A stretch of 22,740 nt of DNA from a virus: positions 1-22,740 of the IMG/VR virus record IMGVR_UViG_3300050014_000551; one strand, written 5' to 3'. The position numbers and the translations under genes are program-made. The notes beneath the pieces were generated by a model, which was given only the letters and a program-made list of their open reading frames with translations, ran no database searches and was not told where the DNA came from. Position 1 is the first letter of the stretch, and every line of letters begins with the position of its first letter. This document shows, piece after piece, positions 18,892 through 22,740 of the stretch.

Positions 18892-20715
18892 ATGAAATCC
18901 GATACTCTCGCCTCAAGACTCTGGCATACCATTCGCGGCAGCAAGGCCAAAATCCTTGACATGCGCCTGATGGTGATGAAAGCGAGGCCGGCCGATCGCG
19001 CCGCCCTGATGCAGACGTTCTCGCAGGGCGCGGATGGCCTGCTGTGCTGGTTGAACTTGTGCGGCTGGGTGTTCGAGCCTCGCAACCGTGAGCGGAAGTT
19101 ACCCTTCATTACCTGGCCGATTCAGGACAGGGCCGCTGTTGGACTACACCGCGCAATCGGCGTGGGCAACGACGTGGCAATCGACAAGTCCCGCGACATG
19201 GGCGCGTCGTGGCTGTGTCTGTCGGTCATGGACTGGTTCTGGCTGTTCGAGCGCGAGAGCCTGTTCAAGTTGGTCAGCCGAAACGAAGATTTGGTGGACA
19301 AGCCAGCCGACCCTGACACGTTGTTCTGGAAGTTGGACTTCCTGAACAACAATCTGCCGTCGTGGATGCAGCCGGGTGCCAAGGCTGGAAAAGATCGAAC
19401 GCACATGCGACTGGTCAACCCCCGGAACGGGTCGATATTCACCGGCGAGTCCACGAATCAGGATGTAGGCAAGGGCGGTCGCCAACGCGCTATCCTGCTG
19501 GACGAGTTCGGGGCGGTGCTGAATGGAGGTGCGATTCTTTCCGCGACCAGCGATACCGCTCCATGCCGTATCTTCAACTCGACACCGAACGGATGGGGCA
19601 GTTTCGACGACAAGAAACAGTTGCGCGGCAACGCCTTTGCCGCCATACGATTCTCCAATGCCGTGCAGATTATTTCCCTTCCGTGGTGGGAACACCCCGA
19701 AAAGGGCAAAGGCGCACACTTGGCACCCGACGCCAACGGCAAGATGAAGTGGACCTCGCCGTGGTACGAGAAAGAATGTGTCCGTCGCGCATCGCGTCGA
19801 GAGATTGCCGAAAACTTGGATATGGACTACTTGGGTTCTGGGTCCATGTTCTTCGATTCCGAAGTACTGACCAGGATTCGTGCCGCCTGCCGTCCTGCCG
19901 ACAAACTGGGCGAATTGCGGTTTGACGTGCGAACCTACGTCGAGGGCCAGTCCTACCGCGTCGAGAAGATTCGCTTCGAGGAAACTGACCGGGGCCATTT
20001 GCAGTTGTGGTGTCCGTTGGCGCTTGACGACAAGGGCGAACTTCGTCCGCCCCAGGACCATACCTACGTCGGCTTCTGCGACATTTCCGCCGGCAACGGG
20101 GCGTCCAACAGTCGAATCACGATCTGCGACGTGGACCTGCGGGCATCGGTTGGCGCGTTCACCTGCCCCAATACGTCGCCAGAGCAGTTGGCGCGGACGG
20201 CTGTGGCCTTGTGCAAGTGGTTCCGTGGGCAGACCGGCTTCGTCTATCTCGGCTGGGAAGCGAACTTCGATGGCGGTCCGTTCGGCCGCGAGGTGCTGCG
20301 GCTGGGCTACTACTACGTGCTGGGCAACTCCAACCCGGCCTACGCCTGGAACCCCACCGATGGCAAGGTGGGCTGGTATTCAGGCCGCGAGAAGAAACGA
20401 TACTTGCTGACCGATCTTCGTTCGGCCTGGGCGCGGGGTGAGTTGAACACGTTCGATTCCGCGACGGTGGACGAGGCGGGCCAGTACACGACTTATTCAG
20501 GCGGCGGGATCGGGCCTTCAGGTCTGACCGAGGAAGATCAAGGCGCTCGGGCGGCACACGGCGACCGCGTGATTGCCGAGGCGGGCTGCGTGATGATGCT
20601 CCGCGAGCAGGTTAAGTCCAGGCCGCCAGAGAAGGCGATTCCCAAGGGTTCCCCGGCCGCTCGTAAGCGGTGGTGGAGGCGGGAAAAGGCGAAGTCGCAA
20701 GAAGAAACATGGTAG
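18892..20715 (+). CDS. terL: Terminase large subunit, 607 aa
   Basis: This is the motor and nuclease that packages phage DNA. The ATPase half has a Walker A-like KSRDMGAS (residues 99-106), as in T4-type terminases, a Walker B ILLDEFG (201-207) and a coupling motif STPNGWG (230-236). The nuclease half has D397 (FCDISAGNG), E456 (GWEANFDGG) and D558 (HGDRV), the RNase H-like triad. The length of 607 is normal. No ribosome binding site is seen; the start is marked by CTGATTCTATG overlapping the preceding stop TGA. Confidence 0.93.
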   Translation: MKSDTLASRLWHTIRGSKAKILDMRLMVMKARPADRAALMQTFSQGADGLLCWLNLCGWVFEPRNRERKLPFITWPIQDRAAVGLHRAIGVGNDVAIDKSRDMGASWLCLSVMDWFWLFERESLFKLVSRNEDLVDKPADPDTLFWKLDFLNNNLPSWMQPGAKAGKDRTHMRLVNPRNGSIFTGESTNQDVGKGGRQRAILLDEFGAVLNGGAILSATSDTAPCRIFNSTPNGWGSFDDKKQLRGNAFAAIRFSNAVQIISLPWWEHPEKGKGAHLAPDANGKMKWTSPWYEKECVRRASRREIAENLDMDYLGSGSMFFDSEVLTRIRAACRPADKLGELRFDVRTYVEGQSYRVEKIRFEETDRGHLQLWCPLALDDKGELRPPQDHTYVGFCDISAGNGASNSRITICDVDLRASVGAFTCPNTSPEQLARTAVALCKWFRGQTGFVYLGWEANFDGGPFGREVLRLGYYYVLGNSNPAYAWNPTDGKVGWYSGREKKRYLLTDLRSAWARGELNTFDSATVDEAGQYTTYSGGGIGPSGLTEEDQGARAAHGDRVIAEAGCVMMLREQVKSRPPEKAIPKGSPAARKRWWRREKAKSQEETW

Positions 20716-20734
20716 GGGGCTGAAAGGACGCGAA

Positions 20735-21262
20735 ATGCCTGAATGGTTCCCGATTGTTCTAACTGTTTACATGGTTGTGGCCCTCCTTGCTGGTTTGTGC
20801 GACCTGTTTGAGCATCGCAGTTTGCGGAAACAAAACGCCCTGCATCAACGTCGCGCAGAAGTCCACTGGAAACTGCTTGTGGGCCACGCGAAATCAATCA
20901 AGGCTTCGCGTGACGCTGCGATTGATGACCGCAAGAACGTCCACGCGCACATCTACGCCGTGGCGCAAAGACTTATCGAGGCCGAGAACAAGCGGTACGC
21001 CAAGGTCGCCGACGACGTGAATGAACTCCGCAAGAGTGTTGGCGCTGCCGACATCAAACTTGACGCCGACAAACTCAACATCAACGCCCTTCGCCAGTCA
21101 GTCTGCGGGCTGGCTGGCAAGCACGAGTGGGTAGAGCGTGGGCGCGCCAATTGTCTTGGCACAGGCTACGCCGTGTTGCAGATATGCAGCTTGTGCGGGG
21201 CGCAGCGAACAATCCGCCAGAACGACAAGGCTCCTAAGAAGGCGAAGAAGCATGGCCGCTAA
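20735..21262 (+). CDS. Membrane-anchored coiled-coil protein with Cys pair, 175 aa
   Basis: An N-terminal hydrophobic helix (IVLTVYMVVALLAGLCDLF, residues about 7-25) is followed by a long Lys/Arg/Ala/Glu-rich helical region to about residue 120, probably coiled coil. The C-terminus has CSLCGAQRTIR, a CxxC knuckle. GAAAGGA before ATG 20735 is a good ribosome binding site. It lies immediately after terL. Possibly a virion or lysis accessory; no family. Confidence 0.65.
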   Translation: MPEWFPIVLTVYMVVALLAGLCDLFEHRSLRKQNALHQRRAEVHWKLLVGHAKSIKASRDAAIDDRKNVHAHIYAVAQRLIEAENKRYAKVADDVNELRKSVGAADIKLDADKLNINALRQSVCGLAGKHEWVERGRANCLGTGYAVLQICSLCGAQRTIRQNDKAPKKAKKHGR

Positions 21263-21593
21263 ACTCCCCGTGATCTGGGTTGTCGTCCACTACTTCGCAC
21301 CCGAACACAAGGCGACGGCCGACAAACTGGGCGGCATCGTCGGCGCGAATCAGGTCAACTACGACGAGTCGAAGAAGTCGCAGCCGTTCATCGGGCACCT
21401 GATGATTCACGCTTCGTCTGTGGTGAACGGGATTCGCGTCACGGTCGATCGCGCCGTGTTGCTGGCCGATCTGGAGTCGTGCGCAAACTGGCTTTCTTAT
21501 GGCGAGGCGCTAAGAAAACTTATCTGCGCCGGCCTGGCCGACCCCGTGATTGCGAACTGGCAGCGCCAACTAGCGGCGCGGATGGCGAACTGA
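21252..21593 (+). CDS. Hypothetical protein, 113 aa
   Basis: It overlaps the previous gene by 11 bases. The protein is beta/alpha-mixed (LPVIWVVVHYFAPEH, HLMIHASSVVNGI) with an Ala/Leu-rich helical C-terminus. The ribosome binding site is weak (AAGGCGAAG). No family. Confidence 0.6.
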   Translation: MAAKLPVIWVVVHYFAPEHKATADKLGGIVGANQVNYDESKKSQPFIGHLMIHASSVVNGIRVTVDRAVLLADLESCANWLSYGEALRKLICAGLADPVIANWQRQLAARMAN

Positions 21594-21838
21594 TGGAACA
21601 TTGGTTTAACGCCTGGGGATTCGGCTGGTGCATTGCGATTACCGTATACGTACTGTTGTGGCTGATCCTCTGCATCCGTGCCCTTCGTCGAGAAAAGGCA
21701 AACTACTGGTTCCTGTGCCTTGGTGGACCCGACGTTGCAAGATATTGTGGACAGTGGCACTATCTCCGGCCGCGCGATCTTGGCCCTGACTATGACTACG
21801 TAGTTGAACCGGGGTGCGCACCAAGGACGGCGAACTGA
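21593..21838 (+). CDS. Small membrane protein, 81 aa
   Basis: Its ATG shares the last base of the previous TGA. One clear TM helix (WCIAITVYVLLWLILCIRAL, residues about 12-31) is followed by a basic and soluble C-terminal half rich in aromatic residues. Unknown role. Confidence 0.6.
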   Translation: MEHWFNAWGFGWCIAITVYVLLWLILCIRALRREKANYWFLCLGGPDVARYCGQWHYLRPRDLGPDYDYVVEPGCAPRTAN

Positions 21839-22032
21839 TGGACGGGCTTCTGGAGTTGATTCGGGCGCGACGCGAGAAGGCGTTGCTGTCAATCTGGCGA
21901 AACTGCCTGCCGCAATTAGGGAACCAACGTCCCGACAACACGCTCACTCCGTTCGGCGACTTCGCGGAGCAGGACAGTGTTCGCTGTTTGCGAACTGCGA
22001 ACGTCGCCGTGCAGAAACATGGCACACGCTGA
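21838..22032 (+). CDS. Hypothetical protein, 64 aa
   Basis: ATG 21838 shares a base with the previous stop. The N-terminal half is a basic helix (LLELIRARREKALLSIWRN) and the rest is mixed. The frame is the most consistent of three overlapping ones here; a longer frame from 21804 looks like a shadow. Unknown. Confidence 0.5.
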   Translation: MDGLLELIRARREKALLSIWRNCLPQLGNQRPDNTLTPFGDFAEQDSVRCLRTANVAVQKHGTR

Positions 22033-22237
22033 AATCTGCCCGGTATGCAAGGGGCAAGCGATTCCGGGTAGCACCTGCACTGGCTGTGGCGGGAAGGGCT
22101 GGGTGACGGTACAGGATGCTCCGACCGCGCCTTACTGGCCACCGCCACAACAACCCTATTGGAATCCACCGCAGCAGCCGACGCCGTTGATTCCGTACAA
22201 TCCGAATCCTCCGTGGTGGCCCATAATCATCTGTTGA
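22019..22237 (+). CDS. Zinc ribbon with Pro/Trp-rich tail, 72 aa
   Basis: The N-terminus has CPVCKGQAIPGSTCTGCGGKGW, a zinc ribbon. The C-terminal 40 residues are Pro/Gln/Trp/Tyr-rich with repeated YWPPPQQ and YWNPPQQ, like a flexible binding tail. It overlaps the previous gene by 14 bases. It ends just before a hairpin and the portal-like gene. Confidence 0.62.
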   Translation: MAHAEICPVCKGQAIPGSTCTGCGGKGWVTVQDAPTAPYWPPPQQPYWNPPQQPTPLIPYNPNPPWWPIIIC

Positions 22238-22238
22238 G

Positions 22239-22254
22239 CAAGCCGGGGGGCTTG
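22239..22254 (+). other. Hairpin before the portal-like gene
   Basis: CAAGCC (22239-22244) pairs with GGCTTG (22249-22254) around a GGGG loop. No T-tract follows, so it is not a strong terminator; it may modulate expression of the next gene. It lies 6 bases before ATG 22261. Confidence 0.5.
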
Positions 22255-22260
22255 TAAATC

Positions 22261-22740
22261 ATGGCTGAAATAGCCGCACCCAATATCAAGACTTCCAAGA
22301 ACGACTCCGCCGTGCGCCTATCGCGGGCGATGCAGTCGGCACAGAAGAAGATTGCGCCCTTCCAAGAGAAGCGCATCGAGCAGGTGCGCCAGTTCGCGGG
22401 CCGAAACCACGGCGCGAATAAAGGTGCCCGCGATTTGCTGAATCTGCCGCTGTCCCTGGTCACGACCCTGCTTCCGCACCTGACGCTGGAACCGCGAGCG
22501 ATGATCGTGCCGGTGTTCCCCGAGCGCGCTTCGTTCGCTGATAAGTTTGAATTGACCCTGAACCGCCGCCTGTCGCACATGGACATCGGCACGAGTTTCC
22601 GACTGGCCATCATCGACTCGATGTTCGGCCCCGGCATCCTCAAGACCGGGCTGGGCGAATCGGAGGCGGGCGAGTTCCGCGAGGCCGAGAACTACCGCCA
22701 CGATCCCGGCCGCCCGTTCTGCGACCGCGTGGACTTCGAC
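22261..22740 (+). CDS. Portal-like protein, 5' partial (160 codons to edge)
   Basis: The frame runs from ATG 22261 to the right edge. Visible features are an N-terminal helical part (MQSAQKKIAPFQEKRIEQVRQ), a basic FAGRNHG segment, LLNLPLSLVTTLLPHLTLEPR, and DIGTSFRLAIIDSMFGPGILKTGLGE, which resembles the clip or stem area of phage portal proteins. It sits downstream of terL in the usual order terminase then portal. The head-entry channel would be its role. The truncation is due to the window edge. Confidence 0.7.
   Translation, partial: MAEIAAPNIKTSKNDSAVRLSRAMQSAQKKIAPFQEKRIEQVRQFAGRNHGANKGARDLLNLPLSLVTTLLPHLTLEPRAMIVPVFPERASFADKFELTLNRRLSHMDIGTSFRLAIIDSMFGPGILKTGLGESEAGEFREAENYRHDPGRPFCDRVDFD

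Noticed and set aside
19144-20061. Long reverse frame (305 codons) within terL
   Set aside because: It lies opposite terL, which has complete terminase motifs; the reverse product has no recognisable motif and no ribosome binding site.
1-22740. CRISPR array
   Set aside because: No set of regularly spaced repeats was found; the few repeats are two-copy.

Overview
The window looks like a 22.7-kb piece of a tailed double-stranded DNA phage or prophage from a GC-rich bacterium. The evidence is a large terminase at 18892-20715, a small-terminase-like gene at 15657-16226, the 5' part of a portal-like gene running off the right edge, and a dense set of replication, recombination and nucleotide genes in the left half. 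Many neighbouring genes overlap by ATGA or GTGA, or are only a few bases apart, and most carry Shine-Dalgarno sequences. TGA is clearly used as a stop throughout, so a standard bacterial code applies. I cannot name the host. I see no ribosomal or central-metabolism gene that would show flanking chromosome.

Layout. (1) Positions 6-11052 form a rightward block of about 29 tightly packed genes. It holds a RusA-type resolvase, an HD phosphohydrolase, a radical SAM protein, a DNA methyltransferase, a replisome-organizer-like protein, a DnaC/IstB-type helicase loader with an unusual Walker A, a P-loop kinase resembling phage dNMP kinases, a small membrane protein, a metallophosphoesterase, a winged-helix protein and many small Cys-rich proteins. 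A hairpin plus T-tract at 11081-11116 can end this transcript. (2) Positions 11024-14458 form a leftward operon of small genes: an NDEG..WW protein, an AAPDLL protein, a Lar-like zinc ribbon, a ribbon-helix-helix-like protein and, last, a serine recombinase. (3) Positions 14510-14680 are an AT-rich divergent control region with one good sigma70-like promoter in each direction and a perfect inverted repeat between them. (4) Positions 14681-16943 run rightward: a small zinc ribbon, a helical protein, the candidate small terminase preceded by two 15-bp direct repeats, a 21-residue membrane peptide and a Cys_rich_VLP-like protein. (5) Positions 16944-18063 are gene-poor. They hold a terminator nested in a long inverted repeat, a second Lar-like gene, a gene broken by an in-frame TGA, and a tRNA-like gene with about 18 extra bases. 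(6) Positions 18064-22740 are the packaging and head-entry region: small Cys-rich genes, terL, several small accessory and membrane genes, and the portal start.

How the parts fit. The left block probably supplies phage replication, recombination and nucleotide or DNA modification (helicase loading, resolvase, dNMP kinase, HD hydrolase, methyltransferase). The leftward operon probably carries host-takeover or lysogeny functions with the recombinase. The right part packages the genome. The most unusual features are the density of small Cys-rich, probably zinc-binding proteins (about 17), a phage radical SAM enzyme of unknown substrate, the abnormal tRNA, and several structured non-coding elements. 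I did not find one clear, complete, new defence or counter-defence system.
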